Assembly: GCA_963576725.1 (NCBI GenBank)
Contig: OY755241.1
Location: 58,587,071 to 58,651,070 of the forward strand
DNA: 64,000 nt
Direction: 5' to 3'
From: Azorinus chamasolen
Taxonomy: Eukaryota; Mollusca; Bivalvia; Cardiida; Solecurtidae
Numbering within the stretch: the first letter of the stretch is position 1; each line of letters starts with the position of its first letter. The translations under genes were made by a program, and so were the position numbers. The notes beneath the pieces are model-generated. The model was not told where the DNA came from. It did no database searches and saw only the letters and a program-made list of their open reading frames with translations. Below, piece after piece: positions 46,290 to 55,720 of this stretch.

Positions 46290-47640
46290 AAAAATAATAA
46301 TTTTAGAAGAGCGCCACGAGGCCCTGAAGCGCTCAACCGAGATAAACAGCAGGGTGGGGCAATTTTTGACCCAGAAGTCATCATTTGTACAACCTTGGTA
46401 GGGAACCACAAGGCAACGCAGAATACCATTAAAGATCTAAGCCTTCTGGTTTCAGAGAAAAATATTTTAAATTTTTCCCATTTTCAGAAGATTTTTTAAA
46501 GATTTTCCTACAAAAAACTGGTAAGCCCTTGGGCGGGGCCATTTTTGGTCTGGGGTGACAATTTGAACAATCTTTGTAGAGGATCATTAGATCATGCTAC
46601 ATAGTCTAGGCCTTACAGTTTCAGAAGATTTGTAAAGATTTTCCTATGAAAAACTGATAAGCCCTTGGGCGGGGCGTGATAATTTGAACAGTCTTTGTAG
46701 AGGACAATTAGCTCATGCTACATACCAAATATCAAAGGTCTAGGCCTAACAGTTTCCGAGTGAAAGGTTTTTAAAGATTTTCCTATGAAATACTAATAAG
46801 CCCTTGGGCGGGGCCATTTTTGGTTCAGGGGTCATAATGTAGCGGACCATAAGATCATGCTACATACCAATTATTGAAGGTCTAGGCCTATCAGTTTCAG
46901 AGAAGATTGTTTAAAGATTTTCCTATGAAAAACTAATAAGCCCATGGACGGGGCCCGGGGATCATAACTTGAACAATCCTTGTTAAGGACCGTAATATCA
47001 TGCTACATGCCAAATATCAAAGGTCTAGGCCTTACAGTTTCTGAGAAGATTTTAAAAGAATTACTATGAAAACTGATAAGCCCTTGGACGGTGCCATTCT
47101 TGACCCGGGGTTATAATTTTAAAAACTTTTGTAGAGGATCATAAGATCATACTACATACCAGATATCAAAGGTCTAGGCCGGTCAGTTTTAGAGAAGATT
47201 TTTAAAGCTTTTCCTATGAAAACCTGATAAGCCCTTGGGTGGGGCCATTTTTGGCCCAGGGGTCATAGCGTGAACAAAATTTCGCCCCCCTAGCCACTGA
47301 TGCTTCTGACATAATGTGGTTAAAATCGGGTCAGCAGTTTCAGAGATGTCGTTTGAAAATGTGAACAGACGCCAGATGGAGCTCTGAGCCATGTGATCTT
47401 CAAAGTTTTTCCTATGCAAAAGTAGTGACCTCCAGGGTCTTTTAAATTTTTCACTTATGTTGCCATGGCAACCAGTTCTTCATGGTTCCACTTAATATGA
47501 ACAATTTCTGTAGAGAACTATCAATGGAATATCCATGGTAAATTTCATCAAATTCCATTCAATAGTTTCACAGGAAATGTCACTTGTGAATGGACGGACA
47601 GATGGCCTTTGGCTCAAGTGAGCTAAAATTGCTTTATAGA
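46290..47640 (+). repeat. C153 core-repeat element, plus orientation, about seven units
   Basis: It opens cgaggccctgaagcgctcaacc, then units with ctatgaaaaactgataagcc, cttgggcggggccatttttgg and ctacataccaaatatcaaagg. The 3' end is gaatggacggacagatggcc and ggctcaagtgagct. More diverged than the arrays at 9.7 and 25 kb. Confidence 0.75.
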
Positions 47641-47889
47641 TAGAATTCAACAGATTGAGTTAAATAATTTGTAAAATATGTGTTCTTTAAAATGCCTTCC
47701 TATGCCTAACGTTGTTTTCGTAGAATAATGTTGGCAATAGATACCTTCCAAAAATGATGGTGTTTTGCCTTTAAAGTTTAACGCTTAGACATATGATACT
47801 GCTATTGTGTTAACATAACTATAAACGTTATGTGGGAATAAACAAACATTGAAGAAACAAACTATGTGTCCATATTACAAGTATATAAT
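47641..47889. other. no gene seen
   Basis: Short AT-rich unique stretch. Confidence 0.5.
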
Positions 47890-48076
47890 AAATTCTGAAG
47901 GGTGGTGATCCCCCGAAAGCAAAAATTGCAACACAAAAAGAGAAAATTGCAGACTCGGTTTTATTGAGTCTGTTCATGAGCAGTAATTGAAAGTGCAACA
48001 CTGCTCACGCCGCCTAGCACCGGCTGAAGCGGTATTCAATTTTCAGAACAAGTACTGAAAATCATGATCTCGAAGG
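47890..48076 (-). repeat. repeat X, copy with truncated 5' part
   Basis: aattctgaagggtggtgatcc at the constant end. The copy stops at atctcgaagg, earlier than the others, as a 5'-truncated copy would. Confidence 0.65.
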
Positions 48077-48103
48077 AAACCAAATGCTAAAAGTCAGAAT
48101 ATA

Positions 48104-48392
48104 AGATTCTATTAGAAATGAAAACAAAAATACTTAATATGCAGCACATTAAGTGTGCTACATAAACTGACATAACCACGGTCTGACTCCATGTCCTGTT
48201 CATCATGGGCTCTGGGCTGTGGACCACCGCCGTCAGATCTTTGACCATTTCTGTCTGTTCGCTGTGTGTGGGATGGTGATGTTTCTGCCTCTGAAAGTGA
48301 AGAGACTAAGTATGCAATGTGGAGCATGTCTATAAAATTGTCATCGTCAGGCACATCTTGTATACAAAAATCTTGGCAGCAGTTACGGGCAG
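48104..48392. other. flank of the viral element, partly duplicated at 58.5 kb
   Basis: gattct.ttagaaatga, acttaatatg.agcacat, agtgtgctacataa.ctga and ccacggtctgactccatg recur at 58,535-58,650. The word tcaggcacatcttgtatac, directly next to the left inverted repeat, resembles tcaggcacatgtgatat at 58,676. A minus-strand open frame (48,112-48,354) has no recognisable domain. This is host sequence next to the insertion. Confidence 0.5.
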
Positions 48393-48493
48393 CAGTTACC
48401 GCTAAAAGTTACCACCACCCACCCTATGTTATACCAGGTCCTTCTGAGAAGCTGGTATTTACACGTTTTAGTGGTAACTGAGTGCACGTGCGT
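48393..48493. repeat. left terminal inverted repeat of the parvovirus-like element, self-folding
   Basis: Pairs imperfectly with 55,721-55,850 in inverted orientation. Shared blocks in order: gcagttaccgc, a taccacc/C-rich block, ..ata...gtcc, gaag, tacacg, agtggtaact and gtgcacgtgcgt. It also folds on itself: cagttaccgctaaaa (48,393-48,407) pairs with ttttagtggtaactg (48,466-48,480), one mismatch, and inside it ataccag pairs with ctggtat (48,431-48,458). Nested terminal hairpins are the replication origins of parvoviruses. Confidence 0.65.
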
Positions 48494-48523
48494 TTTCCCG
48501 CCATTTGAAATTTGGCCAAAAAA

Positions 48524-48590
48524 GTGGAAGCCGCTTAAGCACTGACAAATCATAATTGACTTGTTTTTTCAGTGTTTAAGCGGCTTCCAC
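48524..48590. repeat. strong 22-bp stem-loop near the left end
   Basis: gtggaagccgcttaagcactga and tcagtgtttaagcggcttccac pair in 21 of 22 positions around a 23-base loop. It lies beyond the end of the Rep reading frame, between it and the inverted repeat. Several minus-strand AATAAA signals (tttatt near 48,615 and 48,668) lie between it and the gene. Confidence 0.7.
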
Positions 48591-48707
48591 CTTTTTTCAC
48601 TCTTGTTATATTAACTTTATTCAACATAATAACATATATTAACAACATTTTGATAAAATAACAACATTTATTCATCAAATTTAACATGTTTTAACAATAT
48701 TTTGACA

Positions 48708-49316
48708 TTATTCACTGTTATTGAGCTCTGAACCCATAAGTTCACTGAGTGTCATGTCTATGCTGTTAACAATGAATTTATTAAGAAATTCCTTCAACAT
48801 GCCACTCCATGATGGTTCCCTTTTCAATACCAAATCTATGTATTCACACCACTTTGTCAATGACTCAGCTTCAGTACTGGTGGTGAGCTTACGTAGATTT
48901 CGGTATTGATTGATTTCTTCAATCATTTGTCTCTTGGCTTCCAGATCATACCAAGCGTCATGTTTCAATTGGCTTAGATGCTCTGGGTTTGAGGCACTCA
49001 TTGATTCGATGCAGTCTATAGTGCTGTTGTATTTGTCAGAAATTGTATCAGGTTTTAAATTGACAAAATGTTCAAAGATAGATCCCGATACATGAATAGT
49101 TCCAGATCCATTTGAAGCCTCTGGATCAGGTAATCTGTAAGAGTCTTCAATGTCTGAAGATGAGCTCATATCCATGGTTTCCGGTTGCTTTGTAGATTCT
49201 TCAATCTTTCGCTTTTTGGCAGGTGTACTGGTTGTAGTGATGCCATCATCAAAGGTTTCATTTGATACCATTGTATCAGAGATGGTTCTCTTTACTCCTT
49301 GTCTAAGTTTCTTCTT
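48708..49316 (-). pseudogene. Rep/NS1-like protein, C-terminal region
   Basis: About 202 codons of open frame following the repeat X insertion. It begins with a basic stretch, contains a nuclear-localisation-like TPAKKRKIEE, an S/D/E-rich linker (MSSSSDIEDSYRLPDPE), then a helical charged domain ending GSELNNSE. In parvoviral Rep/NS1 the C-terminal tail is variable and I recognise no family here. The first residues of the apparent ORF (before 49,317) come from repeat X, not the virus. Confidence 0.55.
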
Positions 49317-49520
49317 GAATTCTGAAGGGTGGTGATCCCCCGAAAGCAAAAATTGCAACACAAAAAGAGAAAATTGCAGACTCGGTTTTATTGAGTCTGT
49401 TCATAAGCAGTAATTGAAAGTGCAACACTGCTCACGCCCCCTAGCACCGGCTTAAGCGGTATTCAATTTTCAGAACAAGACGTACTGAAATTCATGATCT
49501 CGAAGGATCAGAAGGTATAA
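49317..49520 (-). mobile_element. repeat X inserted in the Rep/NS1-like gene
   Basis: A nearly intact X core (ttctgaagggtggtgatcc ... gatcagaaggtataa) splits the C-terminal Rep frame, in the same sense as the gene. It matches copies at 15,369 and 47,890 closely, so it is younger than the viral integration. No target duplication was evident. Confidence 0.75.
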
Positions 49521-49773
49521 ATGCTGATGTGTATGTTCCATATATCTGTTCGAACATAGCTTTCAAAATCTTTTTCAAGATGGCTGGAATATTTTGTTTC
49601 AACGTAGGAGCTGTTTCAACATCTGACCAAGACTCAATTGATTTCATCAGCCTTGTGGTACACCATGATTCGGCTCTCATCGTTTGTATTGTGAAATTGT
49701 CAAGCAATTCAATGTCAATTGGCTGGTGGTCTGGTCCGTATAGACGTGGTACTGGTGAGTTTGTGATCACCAA
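49521..49773 (-). pseudogene. Rep/NS1-like protein, segment after the helicase
   Basis: Open for about 84 codons (PRLYGPDHQPIDIELLD, RAESWCTTRLMKSIES, ILKKILKAMFEQIYGTYTS). It overlaps the end of the helicase frame by 7 bases in another phase, consistent with one frameshifted gene, and is cut by repeat X. Confidence 0.5.
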
Positions 49774-51152
49774 TAATAATCACTCGCATCATTCATGGTA
49801 GCCAACTTCAGGTATTGTTTGATGACTGTCACAGTTTGATATTTGCTCTTTGTACGGAAGTCCGTATCTATGGTCTCCGTATATCTGGCAGATGTTGTGT
49901 TGGATTCCCAGGTTACGTCAACATCTGACCAGATATTGCTGATGAGTCCTGGCTGTCTTTGTGCCATCAAATGGATGTGGGATTGAATCATCTCTGAGTC
50001 AAAGTCTTTGATAAGTTCATCACTTGGCCAGTCTTGCTCTTTCCTGAGACATTGATCGATATAATTAAATATCTCCTGCCAAAAGCGCGGATCTGGAGCA
50101 CCAACATTGGATAGAACTTTGCTTTCAATTAAGCCTGTTCTGAGAAACATCCTGTTACGGAATGCCTTAGCTTCGTTTTCAAAACATCTCCAAGGCATTG
50201 CGTTACAGGACATGACGATCGGAGTTCTCTTCATCATTGTGAGATCCTTGTTTTTAATATTTACAGTTGTGTCAATTCCTTCGAAGATCTTTTTTGCCTC
50301 CTCGACCTGCTCGGGCTTAACAAGGGTTAATTCTGGAATATGGACAATCTCCTTGTTAATGCATTTCGACCAGGCAAAATCCGTAGAAATGACTGTTTGA
50401 CCAACAACATCACTGAAAGACAGCACCGAATTAATCCAATAAGTTTTCCCGGCATTGGATGCGCCGACCAGTGCAAAGGTATTCTTTTTAGGATACACCT
50501 TATCCAAAATGCAGAATAGGTCATGGCAGAATTCTCCAGCTTCAATGTTCTGCTCGACGCACCAATCCAGGAAAACTTTGGCCGTTTTGCTGACTGACAT
50601 GGTATCTGGTAAAGCAGGGCAGCTTTCCATCAAGTGAGTGGCATAGTTGTGGCCTTTCAATTCTTTTTCAATTTTAACTTCTTCCATTGCTTGTTGCCAA
50701 AGTTTACTGAAGAAAGTTGTGGTAGTGATACTTCTCCAAGTATCAAGTTCCTGGCGATTTCCATTCTTCATAATGCTCTGAAGTATGTCTGATTGGTTGT
50801 TGCAACCGTATTTGTTTACAAATTGTTTGATCTGGGTAACCTTGTCTGCTAGTTTCGACTTGTAATAAACAATGTCACCGCTGTCGAAATCCTGAGAATC
50901 CTTCCCCTGAGCGTCGCTCATAATTCTCCTGGCAGTCAAAGTTTTCCTTTTTTCTTGATTTGGGTTATATTGAATAGATTCTTCAATGAAAGATGGTTGT
51001 TCTGGCTGATTTTCCTCATCTTCAATAGCATCAGCATAGGATTTGGTCTCCAACATGGTTGACTGTTTTGGGTCATCAATTGCTATTCTTTTCATACGGC
51101 TACAGAGTGCTATGTTATTACAGCCTAGCAATTTTCTTGGTTCTGTTGTCAT
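49767..51152 (-). pseudogene. parvovirus-like Rep/NS1, SF3 helicase domain
   Basis: ATG at 51,152; 461 codons. The ATPase has Walker A GASNAGKT (residues ~230-237), a Walker B-like IVHIPELTL (~271-279) whose acidic residue is the Glu in PEL, a K/G region and a sensor-1 SCNAMPW (Asn ~317). Order and spacing match the superfamily 3 helicase of parvoviral NS1/Rep, which unwinds DNA during rolling-hairpin replication. The domain itself is uninterrupted. The HUH nuclease that should precede it lies immediately upstream in other frames, so the ATG is a convenience start. A cellular role is possible but nothing here shows it. Confidence 0.8.
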
Positions 51153-51159
51153 GTGTCTC

Positions 51160-51676
51160 AAAATACTATGTATTTCACTTTCTGGTATTTGGTGCTAGCA
51201 TGTTGCCTGGTTACTATGCTTTTTAAGTTTCTATACCGTGTATTATCATGCAGCCTGTACCCATTTTGGGATATAAGATGCATGTGCAGGCCATTAAACT
51301 GACACCCAGCATCACACATCCCATTATGCCATATAGCGACTGTAGGTCGTGAATTGATAAACTGCTTAATGCTATTGCAGAGATCTCTTTGTTTGTCTGT
51401 TTGACTGTTGAATAATTCGATTGGAGTCGAAAAGCTGATGACTGGATTATATCAACCATACAATTATATTCATCCTGAGTAACATATTTGCCGTATGGTG
51501 TTCCTTTTTCTGATTTTTTTTATTTTTCCTTCATCATCATACACATATGTTCTTGGTTTTAAACATTTCACAAGATCATGGTCAACTGGAAAATCACCTA
51601 TGATGCTGTAATATTCTTGTGATTTGAATGCGAAATCTAAGATTTCCTCAGGCTTAAGCTGATGACCTTTATTCAT
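51160..51676 (-). pseudogene. Rep/NS1-like N-terminal HUH endonuclease, frameshifted
   Basis: Three frames carry consecutive parts. 51,676 down to about 51,500 starts at an ATG (MNKGHQLKPEEILDFAF, DFPVDHDLVKCLKP). 51,470-51,330 continues (VDIIQSSAFRLQSNYS). About 51,330-51,165 holds CQFNGLHMHLIS, a His-hydrophobic-His motif of HUH nucleases (~51,275-51,292), followed by KYQKVKYI, where the catalytic Tyr is expected. At least two frameshifts and a stop separate these from the helicase, so the gene is dead. Confidence 0.65.
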
Positions 51677-51942
51677 CCTGAAAATAATTATTCAGGATTG
51701 TTAACCAAGTCCGTGTATCCAAATGGATGTTTACCAGTACTATATTGCATTTTTAAAGTATCTTTATTTTTTATTAATTCATTGACTCTGGTATCTAATT
51801 TAGAAAACATATATGCTGTATGCTGAGTTCTTCCTCTCTTTGTATAATTTTGTTTTTGATAATTTAACAGCAGATTGGATTTTTTTTATCGAGACAGTCA
51901 TTTATTGTAGAGTTATAGCTACTTATTAATGATTTAAATGTG
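51677..51942 (-). pseudogene. broken continuation of a coiled-coil frame
   Basis: Past the stop at 51,943 the minus strand shows short K/N/Q-rich readings in changing frames. The change follows a tandem duplication, cattaatatgacacatttaaat (repeated about 51,928-51,967), which itself creates the stop. Insufficient for a domain call. Confidence 0.35.
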
Positions 51943-52098
51943 TCATATTAATGATTTAAATGTGTCATTTTGTAATTGTATCATCTGATTTACATATGTT
52001 CTTGTTGCACTATTTATAGAAGTTTGTGAAGACGATTGCGGTGTTGAGCCTTTCAATTCTGCAACTTGATTGTTTAAAGTCTGTATTTCTGTCGCCAT
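51943..52098 (-). pseudogene. short coiled-coil ORF truncated by a 22-bp duplication
   Basis: ATG start; reads MATEIQTLNNQVAELKGS, an S/T/Q linker, then YVNQMIQLQNDTFKSLI and a TGA. The first part has heptad spacing. It sits between the larger coiled-coil ORF (4 bases away) and the Rep genes. Confidence 0.45.
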
Positions 52099-52101
52099 TT
52101 T

Positions 52102-52437
52102 TTAAGAGCCATCTATAGCTAATATAACTCCTGCATTATGATTTATGGTATTCGTGGTTCTACTATTATCTGCCTTAATTTCTGAGATATCCTGGTGAAT
52201 GTCATGTATATCAGTTTTCACTAAATTTATATTATCATTTAATGTGTCTGTGTATTTATACAAGTTTGTTACTCTGGGACTTATTAATGATTTATATTGT
52301 GTCAAATCTTGTGTATTTGTAAGAACAGAGCCTTGTAATTTTGTTATGGCCGATTCTAATGTATCTAAATCTGAATATGTTGAGGTACCTGTTTCAAGTT
52401 GAGAAAGTCTATACATTATGAACTCTACATCTGACAT
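52102..52437 (-). CDS. 111-residue coiled-coil protein of the viral element
   Basis: ATG start; the frame is also open upstream (AYQDETHRYQLIEAELDWRK), so the real start could be earlier. Heptad-rich for most of its length (LESAITKLQGSVLTN, LNDNINLVKTDIHDIHQDIS). No family recognised. Coiled-coil fibre-like or scaffold roles are possible but unproven. Confidence 0.5.
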   Translation of the reverse strand: MSDVEFIMYRLSQLETGTSTYSDLDTLESAITKLQGSVLTNTQDLTQYKSLISPRVTNLYKYTDTLNDNINLVKTDIHDIHQDISEIKADNSRTTNTINHNAGVILAIDGS

Positions 52438-52561
52438 TCGTTTTCTCCAATCTAATTCTGCTTCAATTAATTGATATCTGTGTGTTTCGTCTTGATATGC
52501 GTCCTGTTATGTTTTGTCTTGTGGCTTTACCGTTTCTCGTTAGATGGTGTTTGATGCGGTG

Positions 52562-52807
52562 TCATTCCGTGTGTGGCTCTCCCTGTTTGACTATTTTTCC
52601 ATAATTAATAGCATATAGACATACTGGAAAGCCAGGTAGAGATTTAATACTGTTATTATAAGCAAAAAATTCTGTAACAGGTACATTATTATTGAAATCT
52701 GTTCTTGTATTTATTGTTAAATCAGTCTTTTTTGAAAATTTTATAGTATTCGATACTTCTGTTATCCAATATCTATTGTCAGCAAATACATATGGGGTAT
52801 CTGCCAT
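52562..52807 (-). CDS. 81-residue ORF of the viral element
   Basis: ATG start; MADTPYVFADNRYWITEV, then VPVTEFFAYNNSIKSLPGFP. Rich in aromatic and polar residues, like a small beta-rich structural protein. Starts 11 bases after the preceding ORF; its stop overlaps a further ATG (ATGA). Function unknown. Confidence 0.5.
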   Translation of the reverse strand: MADTPYVFADNRYWITEVSNTIKFSKKTDLTINTRTDFNNNVPVTEFFAYNNSIKSLPGFPVCLYAINYGKIVKQGEPHTE

Positions 52808-52818
52808 TAATACAACTA

Positions 52819-53364
52819 TTATGACGTTTGATCCTCTAGGTTCCCATGATGATGGAAATTCGTAAAATGTTCTATATAAATACCCATAAATGATGTGCTT
52901 GAATCTATAGCATGTAGTTCCTTGTATAAGTTAACTTTAAAATCAGCATAATCTTGAGTTACCCATTCAAAATCATTGGTTGGCTGTATCATATCAATCA
53001 TCTTAGGTAAAGCTAAACAAAATTGATATTTGTATTTATTATATTGCATCGGATTAAGAAAAAAATAAGAAAGAGACGTCTCCGAATCAATTTCAACCGA
53101 TTCTCTAGATCCTGTACCATCTTGCGTAGGATAGCTCGGCATGAGATTTGTAGTAACATTCTGTTTAATGAAATCATTTAAAAACGTATCTCTATTGTTT
53201 AATTTTAATAATAATTTAATATATAATAAATCTTTTGGGTAACCATTCAATGCTAAATTATGAACACTAATACAATTATCTACAATATGTTCTAAAGGCA
53301 CGAACCTATGCGATGTTGAGGTATTTGATGTACCCGCCATTGCGACACCTCCTGGATTAGCCAT
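52819..53364 (-). CDS. 181-residue ORF of the viral element
   Basis: ATG at 53,364; begins MANPGGVAMAGTSNTSTSH, then FVPLEHIVDNCISVHNLAL, and later FLNPMQYNKYKYQFCLALPK. The N-terminal G/A/S/T-rich leader resembles virion-protein arms. No known domain recognised. Intact frame, compactly placed (16 bases after the previous ORF), suggesting a structural operon-like block. Confidence 0.5.
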   Translation of the reverse strand: MANPGGVAMAGTSNTSTSHRFVPLEHIVDNCISVHNLALNGYPKDLLYIKLLLKLNNRDTFLNDFIKQNVTTNLMPSYPTQDGTGSRESVEIDSETSLSYFFLNPMQYNKYKYQFCLALPKMIDMIQPTNDFEWVTQDYADFKVNLYKELHAIDSSTSFMGIYIEHFTNFHHHGNLEDQTS

Positions 53365-53380
53365 CTACCAATTCTGTTCT

Positions 53381-53785
53381 TTAATGGTTTTGCCTGGGTC
53401 TTTTGCTTGGTGAAGGACCGTACTCCTCGAATAGATCTATTTGCGAACCAATATCCTGGGCAGTCGTTTGTCTTTCGGTTGGCGGTAATGCCGGGCCTAC
53501 TTTCGCTCCAACAACCTGAATGGGTGTAGTAAGAGTAGTCCGAGTGTAACTTTTCAATGGCGTTTTAAAGCTACCTTTACCACCCAATACTACAGTAGTT
53601 TTTCTGTTACTTGCTTCTAATAAATCGGTTATTTTTTCTTTATTTAATAATTTTAATGCGTGTATGTCCTGTACTGCAACTAGGTTTTGTCCTATAGTCC
53701 AAGATATAGGATATCCACCTAATTTAGGCCAGGGTATGAATCTTCTGTTTTTATTTGAATATATAGGGGGTTGAGTAACTCCCAT
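53381..53785 (-). CDS. 134-residue ORF of the viral element
   Basis: First ATG at 53,785 (MGVTQPPIYSNKNRRFIPWP). The frame opens a little upstream and overlaps the capsid-like stop codon at 53,818. The C-terminus is basic and may be a nuclear signal (PSPSKRPRQNH). No family recognised. It could be expressed by reinitiation after the capsid gene or be the shifted C-terminus of the capsid-like protein. Confidence 0.5.
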   Translation of the reverse strand: MGVTQPPIYSNKNRRFIPWPKLGGYPISWTIGQNLVAVQDIHALKLLNKEKITDLLEASNRKTTVVLGGKGSFKTPLKSYTRTTLTTPIQVVGAKVGPALPPTERQTTAQDIGSQIDLFEEYGPSPSKRPRQNH

Positions 53786-53817
53786 AGCTTTCCATAATTG
53801 TGCTGGTCTAAAATATC

Positions 53818-55378
53818 TCAAGTTTCTGGTTCTGGTTCGCCCATTTCATTTTGAGTTGACTGTACGGGTAAAGTCGGATTATCGCTAGAATCAACTATCA
53901 TATTATTTTCTATCTTATATTGGGTGGCACCGGTAGGTTCGTTATAGACCATTTCTGTATTCATATCATCTAAAACAGTCTGAGTTAAGCCGGCCTGTTT
54001 TAAAATGGCGTCATTATGCATCGGATCTGCCTTTTGCCCAGCTATAGGATCTAATGCGTCTGTGGAAAGTACTGTAACAGGCTTCGATTTGTCTTTGGCT
54101 AACTCGGGCTCTGTTATAGTATAGCCTTTATTTGCCAAATCTGTTTGAGTTTTAGATTGTAATTTCTCATCATCATTTTCGTCTTTATCTGGTATATCCG
54201 GTTTGTTAAAATTTAAATTTTGCTGAGATTGTTTTTCAGAAAAGAAATACGCAGTCATAGGCATCACAAAATCATCAGGTCTGCAGCCCCAAGCAAAACG
54301 TTTAGGGTCTGCTGCGGCACAGTCATAAGGATCACTATAAGGGGCATTTAACCTTTGACCTTGGTCCCCTAACATAAACATATTTATTTTGGGGTCTGGA
54401 GAGAAATAAAAATCAATTTCTGTAGTATAAGTTGCTTTAAACTGTGCTCTTCTTTGAGCCTTGCCTGGTGCTGTATAGAAAGGAGTAAACCTAACAAATA
54501 CTGGTGGTGCTGGGTATATATGTTTTCTATTTTGTTGAGTAGCCATATTGGCTTGAATGCCCCATACTGAATCTAATATTTTGTTACATAAAACTAATTT
54601 ATTTTTGTTACATGGCAAGTCCACCATTTCATGAAAAGATACACAAGGTATTCTACGAGAGTCTATGTTATGTTCTCTATAAAAAGTTTCTCCAGGGTGT
54701 AAGGTGGAAACGGTTAACAAACCATTGTAGGGATCAAATGCAGTCATTTTGTAGTCTCTCAACATTTCATTTTTTGTACTTTGATACATTTCTGGGTCAA
54801 ATTGTATTTTAGCTCTAGGTAACATGCCATATTCTACGGTATCCGGTTCACATAACCTATAGCCATAATTAATTTCGAATAAAGATCTAGTACCTATAGG
54901 CTTAACATTATGAGGTCTTATAAAATTATTTTTATCTTCAAAAACCTCAATGCTATCAGCCTGAATTGTAGATACGATTCTACCATCTGACTGTATTTCA
55001 TCTCTACTGCATATAATATCAGACAAAGTAACAGTATGTTTCAACATCTTAAACGAATTAGCCGTTATCATATATTTCCATAAATGTGTTGGCTTAACGC
55101 TTGCTTTACTAAAAGCGAAAGGTAATATGCTTGCTCCCCAATCATATGCAAAACAATTTATTATCAGCATTCGACTCAATTGACACGCCTTCAGCGCTAG
55201 TCCCTGGTCCCAGAAAATGAGTATAAGTTCTACTAAAAGTAACATGTTTAGACTTAGCAGAACATTGTTGCTTTGAATAATTGCTAAAAATACCTGGCCC
55301 ATTAGAAGCTCCTTGACCATAACCCAAGTCCTCTTGCTCATTTGTATTAGCTGACAACGTAGCAGCTTCTGTAGCCAT
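53818..55378 (-). pseudogene. parvovirus-like capsid (VP) gene, one frameshift
   Basis: ATG at 55,378 with a G/A/S/N-rich start (LGYGQGASNGPGIFSNYS) followed by VTFSRTYTHFLGPGTS, which recalls the glycine-rich arm and first beta strand of densovirus capsids. The frame then fails near 55,145-55,180 and continues in another phase (WGASILPFAFSKASVKPT, then SFKMLKHTVTLSDII). Later words PPVFVRFTPFYTAPGKAQ and ATYTTEIDFYFSPDPK resemble the last strands of the parvoviral jelly roll. The final ~150 residues are acidic and Q/T-rich. Product would be the icosahedral shell protein. The jelly-roll call is from pattern, not a structure search. Confidence 0.6.
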
Positions 55379-55511
55379 AATAAACTATTAAATGACAAAA
55401 GATAACTTCGTTTTTCTGTTTTCCTCTTCGGTTCTGACTGAATTTTGAACTGATGCACGTATTTCACTAAGTATGTTCCGTTTACACGAATATAACCCAT
55501 ATGTCCATAAA

Positions 55512-55622
55512 TCACTTGGTTTTCCTTTTCCTCCTCCTTCCTAATCCTAATAATTCAATTAATTTATCCAGCAAATAGCGAACAAGCAAGTTTAATAATA
55601 AAACTATGGCAGAATCTGACAT
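55512..55622 (-). CDS. 36-residue leader ORF upstream of the capsid gene
   Basis: ATG at 55,622; a leucine-rich hydrophobic/amphipathic helix (IVLLLNLLVRYLLDKLIELL) followed by a basic tail (GRRRKRKTK). It would be the first ORF after the TATA-like box. Too short for statistical support; could be a small membrane-active or nuclear protein, or a leader peptide. Confidence 0.3.
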   Translation of the reverse strand: MSDSAIVLLLNLLVRYLLDKLIELLGLGRRRKRKTK

Positions 55623-55680
55623 ACGCAGCCGATTCACATGAGAAAGTGTTTCAGAATGTTTGAAAATAACGGCTAAACCG

Positions 55681-55688
55681 CTTATATA
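55681..55688 (-). promoter_or_regulatory. TATA-like box of the viral element
   Basis: Minus-strand TATATAAG, about 60 bases upstream of the first ORF at 55,622 and 300 bases upstream of the capsid-like ATG, just inside the right inverted repeat where a parvoviral promoter would be expected. Confidence 0.45.
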
Positions 55689-55720
55689 CTTGAAAAATGT
55701 TTGATAAACAATTACGTCAT

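Noticed and set aside
48708..49361. Treating all 217 residues as viral
   Set aside because: The first ~15 residues (before 49,317) are encoded by inserted repeat X.
49529..50637. Plus-strand ORFs across the viral helicase
   Set aside because: Antisense shadows without motifs.
53818..55515. A single 565-residue capsid ORF starting at 55,515
   Set aside because: That start is GTG, and the first ~120 residues are in a different frame from the capsid-like start at 55,378; the real gene is frameshifted.
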